This document shows positions 14,147 through 21,265 of a stretch of DNA of 64,000 bases, piece by piece. The position numbers and the translations under genes are program-made. Source of the DNA: Bradyrhizobium manausense. GTDB taxonomy: Bacteria; Pseudomonadota; Alphaproteobacteria; Rhizobiales; Xanthobacteraceae. The notes below the pieces were generated by a model that was not told the origin of the DNA, did no database searches, and saw only the letters and a program-made list of their open reading frames with translations. The number at the start of each line of letters is the position of its first letter. The stretch's first letter is position 1. Location: positions 124,001 to 188,000 of the forward strand of contig NZ_JAFCKB010000004.1 of assembly GCF_018130615.1 (NCBI RefSeq). Reading direction: 5' to 3'.

Positions 14147-14563
14147 TCACCCCACTTTCTGTTGAGTTAGCTTTTGAAGCAGCCGGTGCCGCTCCATTAC
14201 GTTGCCGCCCATAGCCAGCCTCACGTCGTCGATGAAGGCCGATACGCTGGGTAGCTTCTCCCTTCCGATGACCGCCCACTTCGCCGCCTTGCGGATGGCG
14301 AACAGCGGGTAGTCCCCCAGGGCTTCGCACCATCCCGCCACCTGAAGTTTGAGCTTGGCATCATCCCCGGTGAAGACGTTCATCACTGCGAACATGCTAC
14401 CGATGGCGACTTCCAGTTCGGGTCCGCGCTCCCTTGCAGGCTGCAGGATCTCAGAAAGGGATTTCACCCGCTGGGATAGCTGGGACCGTTCCGCCTCCGT
14501 CAACGCGGGCATCGCCGGGGCCTTGCCCCCCACTGACGCCACCACCAGGCTGTGCTGTTCCAT
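14147..14563 (-). CDS. Phage replication-associated protein, start uncertain
   Basis: From ATG 14563 the product has 138 residues: MEQHSLVVASVGGKAPAMPA, then a helical core (LSQRVKSLSEILQPARERGP), VAGWCEALGDYPLFAIRKAA and FIDDVRLAMGGNVMERHRLL. The pattern of a helix followed by W-C-E-A-L-x-D-Y-P-x-x-A-I-R-K resembles phage helicase-loader or replisome-organiser proteins that cooperate with an upstream HTH protein. Here it overlaps the HTH replication gene by 113 bases. The frame stays open further upstream to 14884, but that part is antisense-like shadow of the replication gene, so a start near 14563 or 14512 is most likely. Confidence 0.5.
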   Translation of the reverse strand: MEQHSLVVASVGGKAPAMPALTEAERSQLSQRVKSLSEILQPARERGPELEVAIGSMFAVMNVFTGDDAKLKLQVAGWCEALGDYPLFAIRKAAKWAVIGREKLPSVSAFIDDVRLAMGGNVMERHRLLQKLTQQKVG

Positions 14564-15305
14564 TGCGTGCAACCAAGCTGTGACGCATGGCGCCAGCGAG
14601 GCCCCTGTCAAGGCTATTGCCAGCCGCTCGGCTTCCGCCGCGGTTCGCGGAGCGGCGACAGTGAGAGCGCCAGGTTGCGAACCAGTCGGCTTTGCGACCG
14701 CCGTGGACGGCGTTGCCGCTGGTCCAGTAATCGGAGAACTCCTCCCACTCCCTGCTGATACGATTGACGTCCCACCCGAACTGCTCGTTCGCCCAGCTTC
14801 CCCATTCGCTGGGAGCGAGTCCGTCGAACGGTGTTGCGCCGTTTCGCAGAAACTCTTCAAGACGGATTGCAGGTGTTGATCCACGACGGGAGGCTTTCGT
14901 TGGTTGGGGAGATACAGAGGGGACTATTTCATTAGTATTGCTTGAGTCAGTATTACTAGTTGCGGGTTTACCGTCGCGGTTTTCCCGCCGCGGGATAGCC
15001 GTATCGGATAATCCGCTGCGGTCCACCAATACCTGGTAGTCGTAGGTAGCGAATTTGCCACCGTCCCCCCGACGAGCTTCGCGCTTGAGCCAGCCAGCAT
15101 CCAGCAGCTCCTTCAATGCAGAGTGCAAGGCATCCTTGCCATCGGCGCTTTCAGCAACGAGCGCGCTTTCATAGAACGCCCACCCCTCCGGCTTACTAAA
15201 CATGATGGCGTAGAGGCCTTTAGACTTCATGCTGAGCTTGCGGTCCTGGAGCAGCTCATTGGGTACCTGGGTGAATGGTGCGGTTTGTTTGGTGAGCTTA
15301 TTCAT
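14451..15305 (-). CDS. Phage replication protein with N-terminal HTH
   Basis: Started at ATG 15305 (MNKLTKQTAPFTQVPNELL), 284 residues. The N-terminal 90 residues are a winged helix: LSMKSKGLYAIMFSKPEGWA, ADGKDALHSALKELLDAGWL, then a wing. This is the common phage replication-initiator module. A Ser/Thr/Pro linker (120-150) leads to a second region (AIRLEEFLRNGATP, WDVNRISREWEEFSDYW, ADWFATWRSHCRR), and the Gly-rich end stops in IPAGEIPF, an SSB-like tail. It is translated from an ATGA overlap with the preceding gene and followed by a probable loader. I infer DNA binding at the phage origin. Confidence 0.65.
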   Translation of the reverse strand: MNKLTKQTAPFTQVPNELLQDRKLSMKSKGLYAIMFSKPEGWAFYESALVAESADGKDALHSALKELLDAGWLKREARRGDGGKFATYDYQVLVDRSGLSDTAIPRRENRDGKPATSNTDSSNTNEIVPSVSPQPTKASRRGSTPAIRLEEFLRNGATPFDGLAPSEWGSWANEQFGWDVNRISREWEEFSDYWTSGNAVHGGRKADWFATWRSHCRRSANRGGSRAAGNSLDRGLAGAMRHSLVARNGTAQPGGGVSGGQGPGDARVDGGGTVPAIPAGEIPF

Positions 15306-15559
15306 GCGTCGCGCCACCCCGCCTTACCCACAAGGCGAAATTCATTGCAATGAGTGCCGAATGGGTGACCGCCACGAGGATCATTCAGGGAGAACACACA
15401 GGCGCCTATTCCGCCTACGTGATCCCGCCTGTAGTCGCCGCAGTAGCATTCATCCTCTGGATGGTGTTCTGGAGAGATTGGTTTGTATTCGCGTAAGACG
15501 GCTACACAGGTGTAGCCTGACTTTGTATGGCAGGAGCAGATGAGTTTCGTGACATCCAT
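15302..15559 (-). CDS. Cys/His-rich small phage protein
   Basis: ATG 15559 has a good Shine-Dalgarno (AAGAAGG, 4 bases away) and gives 85 residues. The sequence contains TKLICSCHTKSGYTCVAVLR, ECYCGDYRRDHVGGIGACVF and HPFGTHCNEF, six cysteines and several histidines that could bind zinc or form disulfides. It overlaps the replication gene start by four bases. No family recognised. Confidence 0.55.
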   Translation of the reverse strand: MDVTKLICSCHTKSGYTCVAVLREYKPISPEHHPEDECYCGDYRRDHVGGIGACVFSLNDPRGGHPFGTHCNEFRLVGKAGWRDA

Positions 15560-15687
15560 GCACCTTCTTTCCGTTGTTAAGCGATGCACCAAAAGAAATC
15601 GCTGGGCGTTGAGGGTGCATGCTCACCGCCCACCGCAAAGCTTGCGGAGAGAAGTCGTATACAGCAAGCACTCTGCCGAAAATTATT

Positions 15688-16065
15688 TCAGCTCTGTTTC
15701 CGGCGCGAGTTCACCAACTCAATCGCGCGCTCTTCCAGCTTCGTCATCACCAATATCGCCCCAGCGAAGGCAACCAGTCCCGCGATGCTGTGCCCGATCC
15801 ATTGCGGCTCACCATCTTCGTCAAAGTTGACCCAGCTGCGCGGAATCCACCAAAGCATTGCCTCAACGCCCTTGTATATCATGTAGCCCACGCCGATCAT
15901 CGCCGCGACAATCGAGGCATAGCGCAGCATTTTCGCAAAGCCTGCCTCCGCTCTTACCTCGACCCACTGCGCAGGCTGCCAAAGCAAGACGTAGAACTGG
16001 TAGGCGGTGCTGACGCCTATCCCGACACTAATTATTGCTGCGAGTGTGAGCAGTACCAGGCGCAT
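15688..16065 (-). CDS. Phage membrane protein with three or four helices
   Basis: I start at ATG 16065, preceded by GGGGGAGG 7 bases away, giving 125 residues. Hydrophobic helices are visible at about 3-24 (LVLLTLAAIISVGIGVSTAY), 50-68 (SIVAAMIGVGYMIYKG) and 92-112 (GHSIAGLVAFAGAILVM), with a charged end EERAIELVNSRRKQS. It could be holin-like or a superinfection-exclusion protein, but no motif proves this. It is divergent from the zinc-ribbon genes at 16168. Confidence 0.5.
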   Translation of the reverse strand: MRLVLLTLAAIISVGIGVSTAYQFYVLLWQPAQWVEVRAEAGFAKMLRYASIVAAMIGVGYMIYKGVEAMLWWIPRSWVNFDEDGEPQWIGHSIAGLVAFAGAILVMTKLEERAIELVNSRRKQS

Positions 16066-16167
16066 GTGACTATCCTCCCCCGATCTTTCGACTTTACGAC
16101 GAATGACCGGCGGCGCAAGATTCGTCGCACCAACCAAACATCTTCAACCTTTTCTGCGGAGACGCTT

Positions 16168-16356
16168 ATGGCGATCGACGATGCACGCCCCTGCCCATGT
16201 GGCAGCGGCTTATCTTCCCGCTGGTCAAATGATGCCCGCGGTATCCCCCTCGCGAGGGTCTGCCCGAAGTGTGAGGACGAAAAGCTTTCCCACTACCGGC
16301 CGGAAGTGCTGACGGACAACAACTACTATGCCGATGAGGATATCGATGGCGACTAA
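16168..16356 (+). CDS. Zinc-ribbon small phage protein (CPCGSGL type)
   Basis: The 62-residue product begins MAIDDARPCPCGSGLSSRWS, then CPKCEDEKLSHYRPEVL and an acidic end. Two C-x-C / C-x2-C pairs can bind one zinc. I recall this CPCGSGL...CPKC...RPEVL arrangement from small proteins of rhizobial prophages. GGAG eight bases before the ATG supports the start; a longer frame to 15619 is not coding. It overlaps the next gene (ATG in the last codons). Confidence 0.65.
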   Translation: MAIDDARPCPCGSGLSSRWSNDARGIPLARVCPKCEDEKLSHYRPEVLTDNNYYADEDIDGD

Positions 16357-16561
16357 GATGCATCGCCACTGGTATCGCTGCAACGGCGACCACCTGATGC
16401 AGTGGACCCGGGAAACGCCGGAGCCGGAGAACTCGCCTTGCCCGACCTGCGGCCTCCTGTTCTTCCCCTGGGCAAGCGAGGACATGACGACCGCCAAGTT
16501 CATAGAAGACAACGGCATCGTCGATATACCTGCGCCGCCGCAGCTCGACCTCTTCGGATAG
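16346..16561 (+). CDS. Second small zinc-ribbon-like protein
   Basis: Started at ATG 16346 (MATKMHRHWYRCNGDHLMQW), 71 residues, overlapping the previous stop by 11 bases with GAGG upstream. CNGDHL and CPTCGLLFF provide Cys/His ligands. The end is IPAPPQLDLFG. It is probably co-translated with the previous zinc-ribbon gene. Function unknown. Confidence 0.55.
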   Translation: MATKMHRHWYRCNGDHLMQWTRETPEPENSPCPTCGLLFFPWASEDMTTAKFIEDNGIVDIPAPPQLDLFG

Positions 16562-16677
16562 CGAAAGCTCGTCAGTGCGATTTCTCCCACGAAGCAGCAG
16601 GATAGGCACGCTGGCGCGGAGAGTGGGTTCATAGAATCCGCGTTGAGAGCTGATGACCTTGCAAGGTGCTGACGACT

Positions 16678-16706
16678 TCCCCCTCTTCGGAGGGGGACTT
16701 TCTTAT
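16678..16706 (+). terminator. Rho-independent terminator after zinc-ribbon genes
   Basis: A perfect eight-pair stem TCCCCCTC/GAGGGGGA with a TTCG tetraloop is followed by ACTTTCTT. It terminates the rightward pair ending at 16561. Confidence 0.6.
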
Positions 16707-16789
16707 GCGCTCTCACGCCCTCTCAAGCTCGTTGCGGTATACGATTTTCGCCCGCAAGATTCTCGCACACTCACCAGCGAGACATCATC

Positions 16790-17080
16790 ATGCAGAGCAT
16801 CACGTTTGAGCGCGTGAGCAATCACGCGACCTATACCCATTTCATCGAGATGAATGGCGACATCATCGCGCTCACCAATCTCGAAAAGCGGCAGACCCGC
16901 GTCGGCGTCGTGTTCGGCGAAGAATTCCCGAACGACTACCAGAGGCTGGCAATCGCGCATCTCGCGAACGTCGCCACGAGCCTGGACCCGACTGTGGAGC
17001 TTGTCTTCAAGGAAGGGACATCACCCTTCCCCGGCAACATCACGACAAAGCATCCGTTCGCGGACCTCTGCTCAACGTGA
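16790..17080 (+). CDS. Hypothetical phage protein, 96 residues
   Basis: MQSITFERVSNHATYTHFIE begins a product with alternating strand and helix (NGDIIALTNLEKRQTRVGVV, YQRLAIAHLANVATSLDPT). It has no recognised domain. The gene stands alone between a terminator upstream and another 90 bases downstream. There is no convincing Shine-Dalgarno before the ATG. Confidence 0.5.
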   Translation: MQSITFERVSNHATYTHFIEMNGDIIALTNLEKRQTRVGVVFGEEFPNDYQRLAIAHLANVATSLDPTVELVFKEGTSPFPGNITTKHPFADLCST

Positions 17081-17172
17081 ACATCGAGCTTGGGGTGCTG
17101 GCCAGGCGGTGCAGCTTCCTTCGATGGGAAACCCCAACCCAACCGCGCTTCTCCTCCCGGCGCGGACTACTT

Positions 17173-17210
17173 GGCCCTTGACGGTGAATCCGTTGAGGGC
17201 CATTCTTTTT
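17173..17210 (+). terminator. Rho-independent terminator
   Basis: A 12-pair stem (two wobbles) GGCCCTTGACGG / CCGTTGAGGGCC is followed by ATTCTTTTT. It lies 92 bases after the gene ending at 17080. The rest of the 376-base gap (17081-17456) holds a second terminator at 17424 and no supported gene or tRNA. Confidence 0.65.
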
Positions 17211-17423
17211 GGGCACTGCGGCGCTGAAAGTAGAAGCGCACAGTTTGGTGGGCGTCTTGGCTATATAACGGTGCACCGTAATAGCGACCCAATGGCTGAC
17301 GAACGTGCAGCTTAATGACGACAGCCGGAGTAACGCCCGGCCAGTGCATAGGTTACGCAAGACGGTTGCTGGAGCGTTCGTGATTGGCCTGCCAGCGTAA
17401 AGATTCCACGCTCGGCCTATTTT

Positions 17424-17442
17424 GCCCCCTCGGGGGCTTTTT
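17424..17442 (+). terminator. Terminator-like hairpin before 17457 gene
   Basis: GCCCC-CTCG-GGGGC followed by TTTTTG is a compact terminator just 15 bases upstream of an ATG. Since it immediately precedes the gene it may also act as an attenuator or insulate it from upstream transcription. Confidence 0.55.
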
Positions 17443-17456
17443 GATTCAGGTGCATC

Positions 17457-17762
17457 ATGCCAAAGCACGTTTCCTTCGCCTATGACGACGTGAGAAGGCC
17501 CACCCTCACCATCTACGAGGACGGGACCTACAAGGAGCACCGGTCCTTCACGAGGGCCAGGGTTGCCAGGGTGAAGCTCTATCCTAATCCCGACCGTGGA
17601 CCGACGAACGCCCAGCTCGACCTCGTGAAGAAACTTGCAGCCGCCGCCGTCGCGATGACGCCAGATTGCGCTATTGAGTTTGGTCCGAAGGCATCGCCGT
17701 GGACCTATGAAGGTTTTGCCCGGCTTTTCGGGGACGAGTTTGTAGAGGGATATGCGAGATGA
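17457..17762 (+). CDS. Hypothetical phage protein, 101 residues
   Basis: MPKHVSFAYDDVRRPTLTIY begins a strand-rich first half (GTYKEHRSFTRARVARVKLY) and a helical second half (NAQLDLVKKLAAAAVAMT). AGGTGCATC before the ATG gives a modest ribosome-binding site. The TGA overlaps the ATG of the membrane microprotein that follows (ATGA). No family recognised. Confidence 0.55.
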   Translation: MPKHVSFAYDDVRRPTLTIYEDGTYKEHRSFTRARVARVKLYPNPDRGPTNAQLDLVKKLAAAAVAMTPDCAIEFGPKASPWTYEGFARLFGDEFVEGYAR

Positions 17763-17932
17763 TTGCCCGTTTCGTCCGCGCTCACGAGCGCATGTTTCTA
17801 CGGGCCGCCAAGTCCCCGCTGTTGAGCTGGCTGCCAGTGCTGCCCCTATGGGCCCTGACGACCATCCAAGTCGCGTTGTGGGTGGGCTTGGGTCTGACCC
17901 TCTACGCCCAGTACCGGGTCGGAGGCCTCTGA
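17759..17932 (+). CDS. Membrane microprotein, 57 residues
   Basis: A four-base ATGA overlap with the previous gene opens MIARFVRAHERMFLRAAKSP, a basic amphipathic start, then a hydrophobic stretch LLSWLPVLPLWALTTIQVAL that continues as WVGLGLTLYAQYRVGGL. It would be a one- or two-helix membrane protein. The overlap supports it being a coupled real gene. Confidence 0.5.
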   Translation: MIARFVRAHERMFLRAAKSPLLSWLPVLPLWALTTIQVALWVGLGLTLYAQYRVGGL

Positions 17933-18249
17933 AAAATTTTTCGCGGCAGGCTTGAACCAGAACGCCCGCTCCCTAGTTTTATCGGCAGCCGCCTTGCACG
18001 CTGCATAAGCGGTCACACCCCAGACTGAACTCGGAGTGAGTTAGCTGGGGTGCGGTGCCGTCACCGTCGGTATAGAGTTTTCTCTTAGGCCGGAGCCCGG
18101 CCGAGTTGCGATTAGTGTTTTCTTACTCGTTGGAGACGGCGCCTTCGAGGATCAACCTTCAGCTTTGCTGGGGGGTGCTCCTCGATGTTCTTGTATCCCC
18201 TTGACATCGTTGGCCCTTCAGCAAGCTGTCACCTCGAATGGAGACCGCT
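17933..18249. other. Gene-free stretch with two strong hairpins
   Basis: This 317-base gap holds no supported gene. At 18016-18052 a stem CACCCCAG/CTGGGGTG encloses an inner CTGAACTC/GAGTTAG helix with one bulge. At 18088-18102 GGCCGG-AGC-CCGGCC is a perfect six-pair hairpin. Neither has a T-tail. A TTGACA hexamer at 18202 could be a minus-35 but no good minus-10 follows. A noncoding RNA or a long mRNA leader for 18250 is possible. Confidence 0.4.
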
Positions 18250-18453
18250 TTGACTAAGGACCACAATTTTCTGCACCGCCTCTACCTTGCGGCGGCCACC
18301 GTGACCGGCTTCGGCGGGTTCGCGATGACCGCTGCCATCCTCTCCGGTGACCTGAGCAACTTGCAGCAGCTCGTTGCCGTCTATGCCCACGCGTTCGAGG
18401 TCGGCGCCGCCGCCCTCATGATCTACGCGGTCGGCAAGAACAGGGAGGACTAA
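18250..18453 (+). CDS. Two-helix small membrane protein, holin-like
   Basis: I choose TTG 18250 because GGAG lies six bases upstream; an ATG at 18238 in the same frame has no Shine-Dalgarno. The 67-residue product begins LTKDHNFLHRLYLAAATVTG and has two hydrophobic helices (AAATVTGFGGFAMTAAI and AFEVGAAALMIYAVG) joined by a short loop, with a charged end KNRED. Small class II holins look like this, but no lysis genes are adjacent. It converges with the H-NS-type gene and overlaps it by four bases. Confidence 0.5.
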   Translation: MTKDHNFLHRLYLAAATVTGFGGFAMTAAILSGDLSNLQQLVAVYAHAFEVGAAALMIYAVGKNRED

Positions 18454-18749
18454 GCCGCTTTAAAAGCATCAAGAGATTTCCCGCTCTCCGCCATCTCGGC
18501 CTTCAGCCAGGTTGGTTCAGCACCGCGGCCCGCCCAGGTCTTGGACGGGTCGCGGAGGCTGCGATACTTGACTGCGGCCGAGGGTGGTCTCTTGCCCTCG
18601 CCCGGCTTGAACCCAAGGGCCTTGATCTCGGACTCCAACTGGAGGCGCCGAGCGTCTTTGGCCGCCGCCAGCAAGGCGGTGATCTGCGGGTACGCCTCGA
18701 TCATCTCGTCCAGTGTGAGGGCTTTGAATGATGCGACTATGCTGGCCAT
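18450..18749 (-). CDS. H-NS family nucleoid protein of prophage
   Basis: Started at ATG 18749 (MASIVASFKALTLDEMIEAY; GGGAG 5 bases upstream), 99 residues. The N-terminal half is a helical oligomerisation region with AAKDARRLQLESEIKALGFK. The C-terminal DNA-binding motif is DPSKTWAGRGAEPTWLKAEM, close to the H-NS signature TWSGRGRxPxWL. H-NS proteins bind AT-rich DNA and silence foreign genes. A phage copy may silence prophage genes or modify host H-NS filaments. Confidence 0.8.
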   Translation of the reverse strand: MASIVASFKALTLDEMIEAYPQITALLAAAKDARRLQLESEIKALGFKPGEGKRPPSAAVKYRSLRDPSKTWAGRGAEPTWLKAEMAESGKSLDAFKAA

Positions 18750-18832
18750 GCAAACTCCCGCTGTATCGAAAGCTACGCTATGCTTTGCGCCGAAGACGGC
18801 CAACCGGCTTGGCGGGGCATAGAGGTGCAGCT

Positions 18833-19474
18833 TTGAGCGAACCGGAAAAGAAGATTAAAGCGCGGGTTCAGAAGACCAAGCGGGTGTTCGTTCACAACGA
18901 CCTATCCCATGCCGCGATGTACTTTGCCGACAACATCCAGGAGAAACTGGACAGGGGTAGCAGAGACGCCATCATGTTCGACGGCATGGCCTGCGCGGTG
19001 ATGGTGGCATTCACGTTCGAGGCCAACGTCAACTTCATGGGCTACGAGCTGGAGAAGGCCGGGAAGCTACCGAATTGGGATGAGCGCGAGGGCTTTGCGA
19101 AGAAGCTGAAGAAGGTGTTCGGCGCACTCAGCATCCCGGTGGAGCTGGACAAGCGGCCGTTGAAGTCCATGGAGCGGATGAAGGTGCTGCGGGACACCCT
19201 GGCCCACGGTAAGCCGGTCTATGCCGAGTATGACCAGGTTGAGATTGGCTACCATGAGGAGCTGGACCGCGGTGCCGAGCTGCTGGCGGGTTGGGAGCCG
19301 GAATGCACATCCGATTCCGTGTTTGAGGCACGCGCTGACCTCGAAGAGCTTTGGAAGGTGATGGTGGAGAAATCCGGCCTGGATATCTGGGACACGATGA
19401 CGACCGGTGAAGGCGGCCTCACATTCATCGAGCATGTGGACCCGAGTACACCGTCAACGCATCCAAAAACGTGA
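18833..19474 (+). CDS. HEPN-like protein with R-x4-H motif
   Basis: From TTG 18833 (GAGG seven bases upstream), 213 residues starting LSEPEKKIKARVQKTKRVFV. It is almost wholly helical. FDGMACAVMVAFTFEANVNF is a helix of the type that precedes a HEPN active site, and MERMKVLRDTLAHGKPVYAE contains R-D-T-L-A-H, an R-x4-H motif. HEPN RNases of defence and toxin systems carry this. The C-terminal part (ELLAGWEPECTSDSVFEARA) is acidic. The family is not named; RNase activity is inference. The gene is flanked by H-NS-type genes on the other strand. Confidence 0.6.
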   Translation: MSEPEKKIKARVQKTKRVFVHNDLSHAAMYFADNIQEKLDRGSRDAIMFDGMACAVMVAFTFEANVNFMGYELEKAGKLPNWDEREGFAKKLKKVFGALSIPVELDKRPLKSMERMKVLRDTLAHGKPVYAEYDQVEIGYHEELDRGAELLAGWEPECTSDSVFEARADLEELWKVMVEKSGLDIWDTMTTGEGGLTFIEHVDPSTPSTHPKT

Positions 19475-19483
19475 CAGGCAATT

Positions 19484-19678
19484 TCAAGGCTGAAGTGAGC
19501 GGGTGATGAGTAAGAACTTCAAAGCCGCCACACGGTCAACGAAGGTAAACTCGATGCCGTTATCTCTGTAGGCAATTTCGTAATCGCGGTCCCACCCTCT
19601 AGCCCTCTCACAGAGGCCATCAAGATCTTCGGGCGCCTCAACGAATACCTGATAGCGCTGCGGGAACGCCTTCATCAT
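19484..19678 (-). CDS. Small phage protein after H-NS-like gene
   Basis: A 64-residue product, MMKAFPQRYQVFVEAPEDLD through RDYEIAYRDNGIEFTFVDRV, alternating strand and helix. Its start overlaps the stop of the H-NS-like gene by four bases, so it is co-translated with it. I recognise no family; a protein partner for the H-NS-like protein is speculation. Confidence 0.45.
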   Translation of the reverse strand: MMKAFPQRYQVFVEAPEDLDGLCERARGWDRDYEIAYRDNGIEFTFVDRVAALKFLLITRSLQP

Positions 19679-20031
19679 TTTATCAAGAACGCGTCTGGCT
19701 TCAGTTTCAGCGCCTTCATCTCCTCCCGCATCCAGCGCGGCATCGAGCCCCTGCCCGTCCAGGTCAGCTTGCGGTCCTTCTTACTGCGATGGGTGGGCTT
19801 CGGCTTCGCCCTTGTTTTCCTGATGCCCGCAGCTTTCTGTTCCTCGACTTCGAGGCGCCGCAGCTCGTGCGCCATCATCTCGTCATGAGCTTTACGGGCC
19901 TTATCGTATACACGATGCATGGCTTCGAGCGTGTACTTCATGTCATTGACGCCAAGGCCCATGAAGCCCAGGATGACCTTGCGGCCTAATTCATGCTCGG
20001 GAGGCGGACTGAACGGCTTCTGCTTCTTCAT
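19675..20031 (-). CDS. Second H-NS-like protein of prophage
   Basis: 118 residues. The N-terminal part includes a helical stretch (NDMKYTLEAMHRVYDKARKA, then HDEMMAHELRRLEVEEQKAA) that could dimerise, a basic linker (TRAKPKPTHRSKKDRK) and a C-terminal LTWTGRGSMPRWMREEMKAL, the T-W-x-G-R-G-x2-P-x-W motif of H-NS DNA-binding domains. It differs from the 18450 protein in linker and N-terminus. Two such genes of different sequence in one prophage is unusual. It lies divergent from the rightward set at 20245. Confidence 0.7.
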   Translation of the reverse strand: MKKQKPFSPPPEHELGRKVILGFMGLGVNDMKYTLEAMHRVYDKARKAHDEMMAHELRRLEVEEQKAAGIRKTRAKPKPTHRSKKDRKLTWTGRGSMPRWMREEMKALKLKPDAFLIK

Positions 20032-20244
20032 CAGGCACCTTTAACGAAGCCCAGACCTTAAAGCGCGCTTGCCGAGAATGGAAGGGTGTGAGAGCTTTGG
20101 GCCAACCGTTCCTTTCGAGGAGGCCAGGGGTTTGTGCTCTTTCCTTAAGCAAGAACAGCACCGCCCCACTTTTATTTTTCCGAATTTGATTGACGGCCTT
20201 TTTCCTTCGGCGCACGATTCAGTGGCTTAAGGAAAGAAACTCAC

Positions 20245-20538
20245 GTGAACTACATCGACTGCGGTTATAAGAACTACGCCGAGCTTGCGCGCTCAGCTCC
20301 CCAACATCAAGACGCGCCCGCCGAGACTTACACAGTCTGGCGCGATGCACCCGAGGATGAATACCTCGCACGGGCAATCCAAACCAATCTCATTAGCTTT
20401 GATAACTATGAGCAGGCCGTCGCCTTTATCGGCAACTGTGATGCTTACCGTGGAGATGTGTTGAGCATCGAGAAAGACGGCAAGACGCTTTTTGATGCCA
20501 TGTGGGCCGAGACTATTGGCCGGTATTTGAACGCATAA
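20245..20538 (+). CDS. Hypothetical phage protein, 97 residues
   Basis: GTG start, MNYIDCGYKNYAELARSAPQ..., with DAPEDEYLARAIQTNLISFD and NYEQAVAFIGNCDAYRGDVL. Acidic protein with no recognised domain. GAAAGAAACTCAC precedes the start, a variant of the purine-rich leader seen in this prophage. First of a four-gene rightward operon to 21606. Confidence 0.5.
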   Translation: MNYIDCGYKNYAELARSAPQHQDAPAETYTVWRDAPEDEYLARAIQTNLISFDNYEQAVAFIGNCDAYRGDVLSIEKDGKTLFDAMWAETIGRYLNA

Positions 20539-20553
20539 GAGAAAGTGAGGGCT

Positions 20554-20865
20554 TTGAAACATATCGACGCACGCACCCTATTCACTGACTGGACGATGCA
20601 GAACGGCGGGATGATGAAAGGAGGTTATGGCTTTCTATCCCCAAGCGCGAAGGCCGAGATTGAGTATTACGCTGGCCGAGTGAATGCGCTGATTGATACC
20701 ACTGACGATTTAGTAAAGGCTCTTAATGCGATTGGAGCTGCCCATACCCAGCATAACCTTCTTTCAACCGCCACTGATGAAGAGCGCCGGGCTTTCATTG
20801 ACCGTGTCATTACAGCCTGGAATGATTACGCCATTCCGGCCCTCGCCAAAGCGGAGGGCTGTTGA
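20554..20865 (+). CDS. Hypothetical phage protein, 103 residues
   Basis: I choose TTG 20554 (LKHIDARTLFTDWTMQNGGM) because GAAAGTGAGG ends three bases before it, matching other starts; a GTG at 20545 in frame falls inside that motif. The product has GFLSPSAKAEIEYYAGRVNA and a helical end. No family recognised. The stop lies one base before the next GTG. Confidence 0.5.
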   Translation: MKHIDARTLFTDWTMQNGGMMKGGYGFLSPSAKAEIEYYAGRVNALIDTTDDLVKALNAIGAAHTQHNLLSTATDEERRAFIDRVITAWNDYAIPALAKAEGC

Positions 20866-20866
20866 T

Positions 20867-21265
20867 GTGGCGCTCCCCGAATACCAATCCCGAGAGCTGA
20901 CCGCCGAGGACAGGCTCTACATTTTCAACCGGGCCACGGCTGGCATGAGCGGTGCCTTAGAGCGTTGGGCTAAGCGTGCCAAGTCTCCAATGACTGACGA
21001 GGAAGTTGCAGAAGCACTGGCCTTCGAAATCGGACAGGGCGGAGGATGTGGCCCGGACAGGCCATCCTACGACTACAACAGCAGCGGCCTGCGTATTTGG
21101 GGAGGCTGGCCTTACCCCGACATCACTAAGGAAAAACCCCTTTGGTCAGGTGCGGCCACGATCGCCATGGCCCGCCAGGTCTACGTCATCAAGACGCCAG
21201 AAGAGTTTCGCGAACCGAGCTTGTTCGACTTCGCGCAAGAGCAACAACAGAATGTACAAGCATGA
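20867..21265 (+). CDS. Hypothetical phage protein, 132 residues
   Basis: GTG 20867 with GGAGG nine bases upstream gives VALPEYQSRELTAEDRLYIF..., then ALERWAKRAKSPMTDEEVAE and a Tyr/Trp-rich part (DRPSYDYNSSGLRIWGGWPY). The end QEQQQNVQA is Gln-rich. A longer frame back to 20726 would lie within the previous gene. Unknown family. Its TGA overlaps the next ATG. Confidence 0.5.
   Translation: MALPEYQSRELTAEDRLYIFNRATAGMSGALERWAKRAKSPMTDEEVAEALAFEIGQGGGCGPDRPSYDYNSSGLRIWGGWPYPDITKEKPLWSGAATIAMARQVYVIKTPEEFREPSLFDFAQEQQQNVQA

Noticed and set aside
19991-20215. Minus-strand frame of 74 codons upstream of the second H-NS-like gene
   Set aside because: It overlaps the start of that gene by 41 bases, has no ribosome-binding site and no recognisable composition; the area more likely holds a divergent promoter.
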